Positions 12,301 to 24,605 of a stretch of 64,000 nt of DNA are shown here, one piece after another. The notes under the pieces were generated by a model. That model made no database searches and was not told where the DNA came from. It saw only the letters and a list, made by a program, of their open reading frames with translations. This stretch comes from Oryzias latipes (lineage: Eukaryota > Chordata > Actinopteri > Beloniformes > Adrianichthyidae). The number at the start of each line of letters is the position of its first letter. Position 1 is the stretch's first letter. A program made the translations under genes and the position numbers. The stretch spans positions 5,092,485-5,156,484 of the forward strand of contig NC_019870.2 of assembly GCF_002234675.1 (NCBI RefSeq), in the 5' to 3' direction.

Positions 12301-15300
12301 TAGGACCTTGACCTGATGGTGCTCCACCCAATTCTTTTTGATCTTCAACTCCATCTTTTGTCTTTATCTCCCTATTTGCAGACAGTTCTTGTGTGAGTTT
12401 TGTTTGTGGTTCCGCCTCTACAGATGGGTTTTTGGTAAGCTCCGGATTTTTTTGGACGGCATCTTCTGTGTTCTGAGCTTTGGATCTTGCACCTCTCAAC
12501 AACTGTGGTATGTTTGGTTTGGGTTTAACCTTTTGTAGTCGACCCTTTCTTGACTGAGAAGATCCCGTTTTTTTTTCATCTTGATTGGAGGTTGCTTCAG
12601 CAGCTGCAGCAGAATCTTCTTTTCCTTCTGAACCCAAATGTGACCCATGTGGAGCTGGTAGTTCCGGGTCTGTTTGTTCAGTTAACACAGTTTCAGAAGT
12701 GGCTTCAGAGTCTTTGCTGGTCTGCTCCACACAGAGCTCAGGCACGACTTTGGCAGAGATCAGAGCTTCTGTAGCGCTCTGATCAGGTGCTGCTTGATTT
12801 AGAGATTTAAGACTTCTTGTCTCCTCACTTATAGTTCGTTCATCTGGAAGTTCTGCTGGCATTTTGGTTGAAGTATTCTGACTTTCAATTGACTCTTTCT
12901 CTGCCACCCCTTCAGTAGTTTGCCGTTTGGATCTAGCTATTCTTGACGTCTGCAGTAGGATTGGTTTGGGTTTGACTTTTGGCAGTCTGCCTCTGGGCTG
13001 AGAAGGACTTTTGACATCACCTTCTCCTGTGTGACTCACAGAAGAGTTGTCTGCAGCTGAGGGTTGAGGTTTGCTGGTTCTGTCTGGAACTGGGCTGGGA
13101 TCGGTGCTTGACGCTTTTTTAACCTCTGGCACTGCTTCAACTGGTTTATTTAAGCCTGCCTTGGACTCTACAGGAGGCCCCGACTGTGACTGAATTACAG
13201 TCTGACTCTGGCTTTTCAGGAGATTCTGATCTGCTGCACCAGTTTCAACCTGATCCAAGCAGCCGCGCTGAGAGGAAGTGTTATCTTTAAACAATGCTGC
13301 AGCAGAAGCTGATATTCCTGGGGTTGTTTCTTCAGCAGAAACTGATGTCTCATTATCTTGAGAAACACATTGAGCAACTGAGCACCTTCTTCCAGCTCCC
13401 CCTTCTGTCGACATCTCGGTGTGAGATACCGGTTTTGCAGTCCTTGAGCTGTGACCGAGGTTTGGTTTAGGCTTCACCTTTATAAGTGAAGACTTATCTC
13501 CAGATTTACAACCCAATTGATCAACATTCTGATCACTTGTGTCAACGGGAAGCGAGTTATTGCTGTCCACTTCAGCACTCTGGAGCTTTTCGGTGGAAGG
13601 CGATGTCACTTTCTGATCTGCAGATTTCCCAGGAGGGATCTTTTTCTGGGGTGACACTGTCAAAATCTCCTCTTGTGCATATGTGAACTCACTGACACCA
13701 ACTGATGTTCCTGCAATCAAATACAACGGAATGTAACTTTCCAAGGCAGGAGACAGCCTACACCAACAGAGGAAGCGGGGCTGCTGTTTTTGTTTTGTTT
13801 TTTTGGTTGCATACCTGCAGTGCATTCTTCTAAGGTCTCTCCACTTTGTGCTGACTGAGAAATTTGAGCTCGGTTACCAATGGTCAAAAGGGTTTGAGCT
13901 GCTTCAGTGTAGCTCTCATTCTGAGACACTGAAAGAAACATGAAAAGTGCAATTTAATTTATGGTATCATGTACCGGAGGCTCCTAAGACAAAAACAAAC
14001 AAAAAGAACAAGTCGCATACCTTCAGCTTGTTCTGAGGAAATGAAGTCTATAACATCCTGCAGGGAAAAAAAACAAATCTATGACTATATTTCCAAGCAT
14101 GAAACGGGGTTAACAAGTGCAGCTGCTGGAATTACACAATTTTTGTTTTTTTATTGATGACAGACAAAACACCTTATCAGACATCAGGCAGCTTAGTTTG
14201 TCACAAACAGAAAGAGGAGAAGGCCCTTCTGTATCTTTCAAAAAGCTGAAGTACGGTAATGAGGTGAGATTTTCTTATCGACCAAATACTTTTATACGCC
14301 ATTATACAAATAAAATCTTTTTTTTTTTTTTAAATATCAACGTGATTTCCTGGATTCCTTTATTTACATTCCATTTCTCAGAGTTGAAGTTTATCTATGA
14401 GGAACATCTTATCTATAACCAACAAAATCTGACTTGTTATCAAGAAGTCAGATCAGAACAAAAATATATTTTTCTTGCACGTGAACAATGGAAGAAAACA
14501 TTTGCTGCTTGGTAAGTGGAAATCCAGGACTGTAATGTGATTTAATGCCTTTCTTCCTGCTGCTTGGAAACCGACTGTGTCTTCAAAAAGATTAAATAAA
14601 AATGTTTGCATCTGTCATCTCCCTTCAGCTGAACTGTGTAAAGTTATTTGAGAAATTTAGCACATCAGGCATGTTTGGGGCCTCTGCCTGCTTGAGATTT
14701 GAGATAACTTAGTATCCAGTTGTTGCCAAGCTGGAGGCGTTTTTAACTGTTTTGTAATTTGTATCTCTTTGAAATTTAGTTTTGAAAATAACAAAAAAAG
14801 AAAAGTCATTCACCTGTATGGCTGCGTCCAAATTCCCACCCTACTCCATAACTACTAAAAAACTATATAGTGCGCTGGAAAAGCAATTCTGACACCATGC
14901 TCACTTTTATTTTTTTAAATCGGCGAAAATGTGACGGCATCAATTTTAAGAAGTGAAAATCTTATTGATATGAGCGTTTCCTGACAGTCATTTATGAATC
15001 CATTGTCTTATGAAGATAAAACATTGATGGTTTATTAAAAATTTAAAAGACACTGGTTTTTCGTCTAGACTTCTTCTGACACAACCTACGTCTCTGACTG
15101 TTATTTGTAATATTAATTGTGATATATGGCTTAACCTGCTATCCAAGATCTGGTTAAAGGACACTTCTATAAACCATAACCATAGGTGATAATAATATGT
15201 TATGAGATAATATGTGATAGAAGTGTGTTGGATGCTCAGCTATCAGCTTTTACAAGCAACATTTAGGACTTTTTAAACCTTTTAGGGCCCCTTGAAACAG

Positions 15301-18300
15301 ATTCAATGCCGATTTCACAGCGAGCCTCAAACATGTCCCTGCCTTCCTCCGTGGTGGTTGGACATTCTTTTAGTGTCTGTGATCCTATCGCACCATAACT
15401 GCTATTGGTTAGGTTTCAGATACTTGCAAAATAAGTTTAAAAGTTGTTTGTTTGTTTACAGTGCCACCTAGTGGTAGCTTGGTGAACTGAATGTCTAAAT
15501 CAACATGCTTTTAGAATTTTGTCTATTTGTTTTTTGTGGTATTTCCTGATTTCAAACTGCATTAGTTTCAAAGGAAACATTTGTTTGTAAAGAACTACTC
15601 CAATAAAAATCGTGTTTTTTACATCTTTAACATGTACTGGCATTTTTCTGATGATAGACAACAAATATAGAACATTTTTGAGTATTTTTAATACTTATTG
15701 TTGTGAATCAGGGCCAGACCAAATGTAGTTTGAAAAAGCTCGGAGTTGTGATGTAGAAGCTGTAAGGAATGAGCCACATTCTGCTCCATTCTGATGCATC
15801 CACTTGTAGATGACAAGATCCATGTACGTCTTCGAGCTGCATCTGACACAAAACTGTACAACTGGATACCTCTAATACAGCTCACCCTTTTTCTTGCGCC
15901 TGTAAAGTTAGGTTGAGGGTGTGAGGGGCTGTAAGATAGCCGGAGACAGTGTAAACCTAGAGCTCTCTGCAACAGGGAGGGAGAGCAAGGTATCTCCACG
16001 CCAACAGTCCCGCCCTCAACTCGGATGCAAATGTCTAATAAACTACTGCTGCAATGCAGAAACTATATCCTAGAAAACAACAGGTTTTTTTTTAATTAGA
16101 TAAAAACAATTTAATCATGATTAAAAAACCACTGAGGACACTTTCACAATAGATCACAAGACGTTTGGAGTGGGTCTTCAAAGAGCTAAATTTGACCACT
16201 TGGAATAAATACTCATTTGGGCTCACACACGTAAATCTGTCAGCAAAACACCCAAAGGATATTCAATTATGCTAAAAAGCAACAATAGAATGTCAATGCA
16301 AAACACAAAAAGTTACCACAAAGGCCACAAACTAGAAAGAAAAACACATAAACAAAATTATAACTGTAACTGGGAAGTGTAAAGCTGGCGCAAAAACTTT
16401 TGACACTCGTGACTTACAACAAGCAGGTCCAGCTGGTGCTCACTGGGTTCAGAAGTGCCTGTGTCATGATCTGCCTGCTGACAGGTGGAGTCAGCACACA
16501 GTGCATCTTGGGAAAGGCCCAGCACATCGGGCATACTGTCCAAGATATCAAGCTAAGTGTGGGATGGGAGGAGTCGAGAGTGCATTGTTTGAAATGGTAC
16601 AAAACAATGTGGGATGACATAAACATGTGATGAAGAAGATGGATGTTTATGGACAGTATGCATGGGGGAAGCTGGTCTCCTTACCTCCACCATGGTGTCA
16701 TCCACCTCTGAAATCTCGGTGTTGGAGGCGTGCAGGCTGCTCTGAACGAAGCCGTGAGCGTCGCCCTCTCGACTGGAGCTACGGGTGAGGTGGTGCTCCT
16801 CCTCCTCCCACTCGTTTTCGTTCTCCTCGTCACTAAACTCTGACCTGGACGACCTCAGGGTGACCAGTTTGGGCTTCTTGGACTTCTGCACTGGTGGAGG
16901 TTCCACCGACTTTCCCCTCTTGGCGGGACCTTTGGACGTGTCAGAGGATGCAGGCGAGTGCAAATCGTCTTTGGCGGCGTACATCAAGGGCTGGACGGGT
17001 TTGGGCACTCGGCCGTATCTGAAGAAAGCAGACAAATTAAAGCTGTTGAATTTTAGGACTCTCCAGTTTTTGACATCAAATGCTTTTGTGGTTTTTATTC
17101 CATCCCGCAGATGTCCTGAACCTCTTTCTTACTGTGTCAAAATCTTTTATGGGGCTCAAAACAAAAGTCTAAATCTATTATAAAACCAAAACAAACGTTT
17201 CGAGAACATCCAACAGAGGTTTTCCCCACATTTTACCACAATGTGGGGAAAATAAATAACTTTTGTTCAAGTGCTCTTCACAAAAATTCACATAGGCCTC
17301 CATCTTAGGCCTACAGCTAAACCCAAGTTTCATTGACCTTTAACCTCAGGAAGAAGCCGCCATCTTTATTAATTTTTTTTAAAAATCTCCTTTAGTACCA
17401 GTTACAAATTTAAATTCATCTTCAATCTATCGCCTCCTGACTCCTCAAGCATAACTGGGAAGCTACTTGGGGGGGGGGGGGGGGGACATTGGTTTTTAAA
17501 GTCTGCGGATATTATATGATGTTTCAAGGCGAGTTCACAAAAGTGGCCCCCATCATGTTCCTCGCACATTTTTTACCAGAATATTATAAAAATGTAATAC
17601 ATGAATCGTTGCCTCAGGCTTAATAAAAACATACAAAATACAATATGACTGTATTAGGAATGTGGGTGTAGTTAACAAGAAACCTCCGTTGCCAAGGAAA
17701 TCCAAAAGTTTACTCATGCCGATTCTTTTAAAAATTAGTAGACCTATTCGTCAAGCTCAGACGACCCAAAAATAATATGGTTGCTATGGAGATAAAACCA
17801 ACAAAAAGCCGCCATTTGAAAAAAAACATTTTTTTTTTTTTTTTAAAGATTAGTCACATTCAGCTCAAACCATGAAGGCAGAAATTTCTTTTATTGTCTT
17901 TGGGTCAGAACATCCTCATCACACAGCATCAAAACAGCATTTTTGAGAAATAAAACTTTGTTTTTTGTAAAAGTATAACACTTGAATGTCGTACCGTGTG
18001 GGCCTCTGAGGTTTAACTGCAGCATCTTCCTCACCCTCAGAAGAAACATCACCATCACCCTTCCTCTTCCTTTCTTGGCTCAGCTGGGCTTCATTTTCAC
18101 TTTCTCCCTGATATATCACAAAATGTCAGACTAGAAAAGTCCAAACAGATAAGGAGGATAAGTCGACTGGAAAAAAGGAGAATTACCTGCTCCTGATCAG
18201 CTCCTTCCCTCCCTGTCTCCTCCCGGTTTTCTTCCTCAGTGCCTTTGGCCTTTGCAGAAGGCAGAGGCTTTTTGCCGCGCTTCAGACCCAAAGGTACCAG

Positions 18301-21300
18301 TGGATTTGGTGCTCTGCCTCTGCAGAGCTTGGCTGGTTTGATGGCTGCATCCTTAGCTGTCTTCACATTTTCAGTCTTGTCCGCCCTAAACACAAAATAC
18401 GTTTTAAGTTATGCAATAAACGTTTCATTTTTAAACACTGTTGATTTATTTTGTATTTTTTTACGTGTCTGCAGTGGGGAGCTCCTCAGGATGTGCTGCT
18501 TCACAGTCTTCAGGTACGCCTGCTTCATCTGAGATGAGAGAAAAGCTGAATTTAGCACAAAATCTAAATTAAAAAAACTTCTAATTTTGACTTCTTTATT
18601 TTATAAGAAGCAGTTTCCACAGCATAAGAATTTGGGTCCAAACCCATTTCTTTCCACCGTGATTTAGCTTTCTAAAAAAAAAAAAAAATCTGAAACAATT
18701 TTTTTCTGCAGCAAAGTAAAGGTTTCAATCAAGTTTCACTTGTAGCGGCTAACACTCATGAATGGTTTTCAGTTAAAGACCCACTCTGAAAAACATAAGG
18801 GCATTCCCAGACGTGTTTGGTTATAATTATGCCATTTTAACCAAAACATGAAAAACTTAATGAATAAACTGTCATTTTCTAGGACATAGTTTCTGCAGAG
18901 CAGCAGTAGTTCATCAGAAATTTGCCTCTGAGTTGTTTTTTGTTTTTTAAACAGCATTTTTTTTTTGTGTGCGCCTGACACAACAATTTATTTAAAATTA
19001 AATAAAGAGTCATTTTTAAAATATGTCCTCCATCATCAGACAAATGGCACAAGAACACGTTAAAAACACCAATCTTATTCAGAGTGCGTCTTTAAAAACC
19101 ATAGCAGTGACCAGAAGGGCTCTACGCAAACATCTCTTTTTAAACTAAACAAAAGTGGGTTTTTGGTAGAAAACAGATACAATTGCACACAAAACATTTG
19201 CTTACATAGATATGTAGTAGGGCAGCACGATAAATGGAAAACACGCGATATTAGTGATCATTTTGTCAATTTCCATGCAGGAACCTCCCAAATGGATAAA
19301 TAAAGTTGTCTATCAATATTGCGATGACGATATAACTTGCGGTATATGAACAACTAGCAAAAAAAAAAAAAAACATAATCTCCATTTCAATAAAACAGTT
19401 TAAAAATTACACTCCAAATGACCCTCGTCTTCATAGGAGGCGAACATCTATCATAAAAGGGCTCCTTCCGATTGGTCAACAACGTGAAGGGGTGAATCTG
19501 ATTGGTCAAAAGGAAAAATTGCTTTATTTGATTCATTAAATACTTCAAGCTGCCATAAGATTGTTTCAGCACATTGAAGGCAACCATTTATTGCAGTTTT
19601 CGCCGTCTTTTGCGAAATGCATATTGCACAGCTTGATTTCGCGATAACAATAAATGTGCGATTTATTGTGCAGGCCTAATATGTAGGTAGAATAAAAAAA
19701 AAAAATTTCCCTCAGTAAAAGTAACCATAGTGTTTGTTACCAAACCCCAGATGCGCCCATGCTTTATGCTTAGCTTTTTCAATAAAATCTATATAATTTT
19801 CTATTACATTTGGGTTTTTGACAACTAACCAGAATGTGTTTTTTTTTTTCCTTTTTGCAGCACAAGAAATACAAAAGGGACGATAAAATATCAGTTTTTT
19901 TTTTTTGTAAAACAGAAGTACCCTTTCTGAATTTTTTATACTATTGTAATATCTTGAAAAAGAATCGTTTGTCTCTCCAGACCTGTTTTGTTTTTCTTGT
20001 CACTCGGTTCCTCAATCAAGGCTTCTGCTCGATTATTCTTTTTGCGTTTTCTCCCCGACTTCACAGCAGCCGCTTCTCCTTCGTTACTCTGGTCCTCGTT
20101 CTCTTTCTCTCCTTCCAACTCAGGCATTAGAAACTCCTCTTCCTCCTCCTCCTCCTCCTCCTCCACATCGCTCAGCTTCTTAGCAGATTGTTTACCTGCA
20201 CAGGTTAGATTTAAAAAAGAACAAAACTCAGCTCATGCAAGTTGTAAAAACATGAGGAAATGAAAAAAGAACAAAACCAGATTACGTTTCGGCTTTTTCT
20301 TGCACTTCCCGGAGGTGTTCTCCGAAATCTTTTTGAGTTTCTTCCGGTCTCTCTGAACTTCCAACACTTTTTCCAGCAACTTCGAAAAGTACTCAATGTC
20401 CAGTTTACGCCTCTCTCCTGTGTAACAGTCATCAGATTCAGGGTTAATCTATTACCACAAGCAAAGGCAGGAAGCTGCGATGCTCACTGAAGGCTTTGTC
20501 GATCCTCCATGAATTCTCCCGCTCTTCTCTTTTGAACTTGTTCTGAAAGGAAACGTTTTTACTGAGACTGTAAGTCAGGTTTTTTTTTTCTAAAGAGCAG
20601 ACCAGCTCCCATCACTGACCTTTATCTCTGACCGAGCTCTGTGAGTGAAGAGCTGACAGATCATGGAGAAGTCCGTCCCCACCATGCTGATGGCCAGGTA
20701 GAACATGTCTGTCTCTGACGAAGACCAAAACAGAACATTTCGTTAATCAGGAAAAAAAACAACACAGAAAACTTTGACGTCTGCCGGATCACTCGTACCT
20801 TCAATGGACCAAGGTTTCGTGTAGGTGCCTTTTCTGAAACTTGAGTATGTTGTTGTGGAGCCGCGCTCAAAGATGGGGTCTCGGTCCTGAATGGTGTTGG
20901 GACCTTTGGACCGCAGGACTTCCACCGTTAAACTGAGATTCAAAATGAGAACATTTTTAACCAGAAACACAAAGGAAAAAGTTAAAGTCCTTGTTTCTGG
21001 AGCTCTCCTGACCTTTCCTCGTCAATAATCAGGGAACCATCTTCTGCCACTTTGACCTGAGGAACCATAATTTCTTCCTCCTGCTCTTCCTCTTCCTCAC
21101 ACGCTGCTCCCTCCTCTTCACTTGAAACCACTTTCATAGGCGGAGGAGCCGGAGGCTCCTGAGCTCGTTCTGGAGGCCTTCAGAGATGAGACGAAAAACC
21201 AAGTCAACACAGAAACAAACCCAAATAAACCTGTGATATAAACCATAAAAACACGGTTGATAAAAAGTGATCAACTCTGCAAACCGTGTCATATTTGTTG

Positions 21301-24080
21301 GCTTTCATTGTGGTCAGTATTTTTGCACACATTTATTTTTGACAAATGAGCAGAAACATTTTCAACTTTTATGAGTACTTTGGTGTTTATGAAACAACAA
21401 GAATACATTAATAAAATAATAATTTTAAACAGATTGTATTGTATTTTAATGTTTAGGCTGGTGGATCACTCTAAAGCAGAGTCCTGACAGAATTCTGCCA
21501 ACACTTTTAGCTGCAACCTCCACCTTAAAGCAACAACAGGGGCTCTAGTTGACGACAACATTATGGTTGTTGGTAGGAAAACTGGGGTCAAGAGTTTCCT
21601 GACATTTAACCCACAAACAAACAAACAAAGCCGTTACATTTACAGACAGGAGAATAATCCAAATACACAAAAATCCAGGTTTAATTAAGGTGTGAACAAT
21701 GAGAAAAAAAACAATTTAAACCTAGATTATCCACTAAAAGCTGCAGCTCAGTCACCAGGATGGAGATCTCCTCTTCACTGAAATAACTAAAAGCACCAAC
21801 TAACCTCGTTCTTTTTTTAAACAAAGATAATAAAATTTGCAGATTGAGTGAAATATAGTATTTTAAATTTAATGCATAAAGTGCATCATAAATGTTTATG
21901 TTATGATATACAAAATAAATGTGAAAAAAGACAACAAAACAATTTAAAACGATTTAGAACCAAAGTTAAATAAAGATGTGGTTACAGTACAGAGTATCAG
22001 ATTATGGAATGATCTACAACCACAAATAAAACAGGCCAAATGAATAAATATAATTTTAAAAATATGTTGAAAATGTAATATTTCGAAAATAAGAACAACA
22101 GGAAATGAAGGTAATTTTGTCTATATGTTATTACATGTTCAAACTAATAAATGTGTTGATATTTGCCATCTGTTGTGTTGTTTTCCTTTTTCATTATTGT
22201 TATGAAAGAATCAAAAGTATACCAATGGCTTTATTACTAACCAAAAAGGGGGCAGAAATAATCAAACTTCTTCTTTCTGTTGCTCTTTTGTTGTTAACCC
22301 CCCAAAAAACATAAGTCTGTGTGTTTTATTGTTTTGTGGGAAACAAAATAAATAAATAAAACAGATAAATAAAACACAAACAGACAAATAAATACAATGT
22401 ATATAAACAGATAAGTAAGTAAGTCAGTAAATAAATAAAATCTTTTCATGTTTTAAACACGCTACCTCCCTTGTTGCCAGTCGGTCAAATGCCACATAAA
22501 ACATTAAATTAATAAAATAGAATAAAATAAAATAAAATCCAGCTCTTGTTAAGTCCAAAAATATATTATAAAAAAAATAATAATAATCAGCAGCTGTTTA
22601 AAGAGCCATTACATCCAAAGATCTTGTTGCTAGGATACAAGAGCCAAAACCAGGATAAAGCTACAAAAACATAAGCCCACCATCCTTCTGGTTTTTGAAT
22701 CATCAAACATAAAAATAAGATTTCAACATGAAAAAATATTTTTTATAGCAACTTTATCCAAATAACACTTTCATTAGTAAAACATTTTCCGAATGTCTAT
22801 ATTGAACCCTATTGTTTTTCAAAACTATAAACCAAACAAGATGATAATGAAAACATGAACGTACTCTTGTCTTTCCACTGCAGGAGGAACCTCAGTCTCA
22901 TTCTCCTCAACCGAGTCGTCCAAAACAGACCTAAAAGAGAAAAAGTTCCCATTTTATCAACACTCTTTACAACTCCATCTTTAGAGCTGAAACTGCACTT
23001 ACGTCATGGGGTTAGACGTTGGAAGATAATGGATCAGGTCCCTCATTGTCATTTTGGTGGGATCTAAATCAAACTCCTTACATCTGGCTTTAGCTCTTTT
23101 AATGCTCTGTGAATGTGAAAGCAGCTGTTTGATCTGCACCTAAATGATGAAATGGATGATGCTTAAAAAAAAAAACCTCACCTTTTCTTTGCTCCTCTCC
23201 CTCCTGAGCAGCTCTCGGAGCTTCTGTGCTTTCACCAGCCGCTGCACATCCAAAGGGCTGTTGAGGAGTCTGCTCAGGTAAAGTGCTGACGACGGCAGTG
23301 ATCCCGCAGTTTTGGACGACACCAGAGCTCGGGCTTTCTCCGAAATTTCTGTGGCTGCCTTGTCGGGAAGAGAAGGAGGAACTTTATCAGGCACTCTGGG
23401 GGCAACTTCTTTAGGGTGACTCCGTGATGTGCTTTCCGGTTTCTTGCTGCCGTCTGCTGCCGGAGGAGTTTGCTCAGGTGAGTCTTCAGCCACAGAAACA
23501 GCTGGAGTTTCAGAGGGCGGAGGAGTGAGTTTGGGTTGCGGCTTGTGCTGTTTGCTGTTATCAGAGTGCCTTCGAGTCCTTGGGGACAGGAGTCTGTTGG
23601 GGGCTGTAGCGGTCCCAGCTTGGCTGGATGTTGATGGTTTCTCCATCTCAGAGGAAGGTGTTTCACTGAGGGGCGCAGAGGCGGCTTTGATGGGGGACTT
23701 TGGAGTCCGCGGGGGAGCGGAAGGGCGACCCGGTGCAACTTTAGGCTTGATGGAAAAGCGTTTCCTCCTTTGGAGGGCTGCTGAGGAGTTGGAGCCATCA
23801 CCGTTCTGGTCAACGCCGTCCCTGAAACGTTACACAAAACATTACAACCCAGTGATAAAACCCTGTCCCGTCTTTTAAGAACGGCCGTCACTCACCCTGA
23901 AGTTGGGTTTTTTTCTAATGGGGGTGCATTTGACTCATCAGGCACACAGCTGCCCTCGCTGGCCTCTTTTGCAGTCCCACCAGTCTCTTGTTTTGCAGCA
24001 GGACTTTCCTGAGGTGTCGCAGCAGTTCTCCCTGCAGTGCCGACATTTGGGCGAACGCTAAATCGTGACCGCCGGAACAT
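5978..24080 (-). CDS. bdp1: Transcription factor TFIIIB component B'' homolog, complete gene
   Basis: BDP1 is the SANT-domain subunit of TFIIIB; with TBP and BRF1/BRF2 it recruits RNA polymerase III to tRNA, 5S and U6 promoters in the nucleus. Coding exons: 24080-23896, 23821-23182, 23106-23003, 22930-22865, 21177-21013, 20932-20799, 20714-20620, 20542-20488, 20417-20286, 20195-19983, 18528-18465, 18385-18187, 18107-17995, 17018-16685, 16552-16418, 14057-14021, 13928-13815, 13710-9435, 9339-9227, 9139-9003, 7844-7790, 7705-7561, 7478-7387, 6752-6687, 6604-6436, 6359-6146, 6073-5978. All junctions keep frame, giving 2,715 codons plus stop, close to the mammalian length. The N-terminus MFRRSRFSVRPNV, the SANT core and the C-terminus EPTSVSQYFISDIFTEVDES are family hallmarks. 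The start is the first ATG, seven bases inside exon 2. Confidence 0.93.
7271..7378. repeat. (AT)n microsatellite next to a LINE-like tail
   Basis: About 40 bases of uninterrupted AT at 7273-7312, followed by AGCACTTTGAGCGACATGAGTATGCAAAGTG..ATAAATAAAGTTTGATTTGATT. That is the familiar fish retroposon tail with its AT expansion. It sits in the bdp1 intron after exon 24. Confidence 0.7.
8404..8703. mobile_element. Fold-back (MITE-like) element in bdp1 intron
   Basis: The two halves are imperfect inverted copies: GGGGCTTTGAGCCCACTGGCT pairs with AGCCACTGGGTTAAAAGCCC, GATTGACATTGG with TGTCAATGTCC, and TCGGCGCCTCCCATATTATC with the GGATGACTCAGGCGGCGCC side. There is no ORF. It is probably a non-autonomous DNA element; superfamily not assigned. 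Confidence 0.6.
9435..13710 (-). CDS. bdp1: bdp1 giant exon 19: nine PKPN repeat units
   Basis: A single 4,276-bp exon, open throughout (about residues 929-2353). It is built of long Ser/Glu/Thr-rich stretches separated by a recurring basic motif, roughly RLxK[IV][KR]PKPNLxxxSRxAR. I count nine: KVKPKPNLGHSSRTAK, KVKPKPILLQTSRIAR, KVKPKPNIPQLLRGAR, KIKPNLQTSRAAR, KRKPKPNLVQTSRVLR, KIKPKPNLTKTSRPAR, KIRPKPNLPNKSRTAR, KPKPNLPVTSKGAK and RVRPKPNLESSSRASR. Mammalian BDP1 also has repeated PKPN motifs; the function is unknown, and basic islands in an acidic disordered chain suggest nucleic-acid or chromatin contact. The acceptor follows GTATTTGATTGCAG and the donor is AAAG|GTAACC. Confidence 0.9.
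9920..10152 (-). repeat. bdp1: 33-bp coding tandem repeat in bdp1
   Basis: Seven GATCTG starts lie exactly 33 bp apart (9938, 9971, 10004, 10037, 10070, 10103, 10136). Each unit encodes 11 residues close to EQPQISISKSV. Units differ by only a few bases, so the array is recent or being homogenised. It is not a CRISPR array: there are no spacers and it lies inside an open exon. Confidence 0.93.
13815..14057 (-). CDS. bdp1: bdp1 exons 17-18: conserved EAA.TLL motif
   Basis: Exon 17 (14057-14021, 37 bp) encodes DVIDFISSEQAE. Exon 18 (13928-13815) encodes YTEAAQTLLTIGNRAQ, which lines up with the STEAAITLLTMGDL-type motif I recall from mammalian BDP1. It marks the boundary between the conserved core and the giant repeat exon. 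Confidence 0.85.
15600..16188 (-). repeat. TTAA-family element, copy 3
   Basis: In a bdp1 intron. The right end is GGAGTGGGTCTTCAAA; the left side carries CATTTTTCTGATGATAG, then GAGTATTTTTAATACTTATTGTTGTGAATCAGG. On the minus strand the core keeps the RGIQLYSF-like stretch followed by SGCIRMEQ in an open frame. Confidence 0.7.
16418..20417 (-). CDS. bdp1: bdp1 middle block: acidic/basic linker (exons 10-16)
   Basis: Exon 10 is a basic coiled region (LLEKVLEVQRDRKKLKK). Exon 11 has a ten-Glu run and a KSGRKRKKNNR patch. Exon 13 has CRGRAPNPLVPLGLKRGKK and exon 15 RYGRVPKPVQPL; both look like diverged relatives of the PKPN units found later. Exon 15 then has PKLVTLRSS followed by an acidic DEENENEWEEEE run, matching the conserved LVTLRAS-acidic segment of mammalian BDP1. 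Exon 16 (LDILDSMPDVLGL) continues that match. Confidence 0.85.
17469..17485. repeat. Poly-G run
   Basis: Seventeen consecutive G in a bdp1 intron. Length variation or misassembly here would not affect the coding exons. Confidence 0.8.
18775..19098 (+). repeat. TTAA-family element, copy 4 (short form)
   Basis: Flanked by TTAAAGACCCACTCTG and CAGAGTGCGTCTTTAA, with the shared TCATTTTCTAGGACATAGTTTCTGCAGAG block and the CCTCCATCATCAGA block. The P2X7-like core is deleted. It lies in the bdp1 intron between exons 11 and 12. Confidence 0.75.
19210..19686 (+). mobile_element. hAT-type non-autonomous transposon with exact 8-bp target duplication
   Basis: The element (19218-19678) begins TAGGGCAGCACGATAAAT and ends with ATTTATTGTGCAGGCCTA, imperfect terminal inverted repeats of the kind known from fish hAT elements. 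It is flanked by the perfect 8-bp duplication ATATGTAG at 19210-19217 and 19679-19686, the hallmark target-site length of hAT. The inside is non-coding with GCGATA/GATATT motifs. It is in a bdp1 intron. Confidence 0.82.
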
Positions 24081-24087
24081 TTTTGAC
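20488..24087 (-). CDS. bdp1: bdp1 N-terminal block with extended SANT region (exons 2-9)
   Basis: Residues 1-275 are Pro/Ser/Thr-rich and disordered. A second RKRFSIKPKVAPGRP motif repeats the N-terminal RRSRFSVRPNV pattern. A helix-forming basic stretch (VKAQKLRELLRRERSKEK) follows. The conserved core runs over about residues 370-481: MVPQVKVAEDGSLIIDEE, then DPIFERGSTTTYSSFRKG, then the SANT motif KPWSIEETDMFYLAISMVG and FSMICQLFTHRARSEIKNK. This is the part that contacts TBP-BRF-DNA in known structures. The exon that carries the ATG also holds seven 5' UTR bases after its acceptor. Confidence 0.92.
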
Positions 24088-24514
24088 CTGAAGACACGAA
24101 CGCGAAGCCGGTCAGATCTCCAACAGGATAACCCGAAAACCACCTGCAACCTTAGTTTTTCCTAAGGTCACAGGTTTCTTCAGCCGTTCTCCGCTGTCTC
24201 TGAAGGTGTGAAGATAGAGTGAACCCTGGACAGGTTACCAGTTCGACAACGTTATACACAAATATGTGCAACAACACTTGCTTACAGTCACTTCTGCTCC
24301 CAAAAACCATCTCAAACATTACTCTGCACAATAGGATGAAGCCGCAAAATCAATTCAAACCAGGAGCTTCTGACTGAGAGACACTAAATAATCTCCAAAC
24401 CCCACACACACGGCTTCTCTTTTGCTTTTTTCAACAAAAATTATCACACATGTAATTAATTTATATAGATATATATTACCAGTTTAATTTGAAAAGATGT
24501 TACTATGGAAGTCT

Positions 24515-24605
24515 ATGGACCAGCGTTTCTTAACTGCGGTACATCAGTGTGCCTTGAGAAATGGTCAGGTCTGCCAAACAAATTATTCAACTTCCCCTAA
24601 TTAGG
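24515..24605. repeat. hAT-end-like repeat fragment
   Basis: The stretch from CAGCGTTTCTTAACTGCGGTA to TGCCTTGAGAAATGGTCAGG resembles hAT-derived repeat ends found in many vertebrates. The other end was not located. It is in the first bdp1 intron. Confidence 0.4.
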
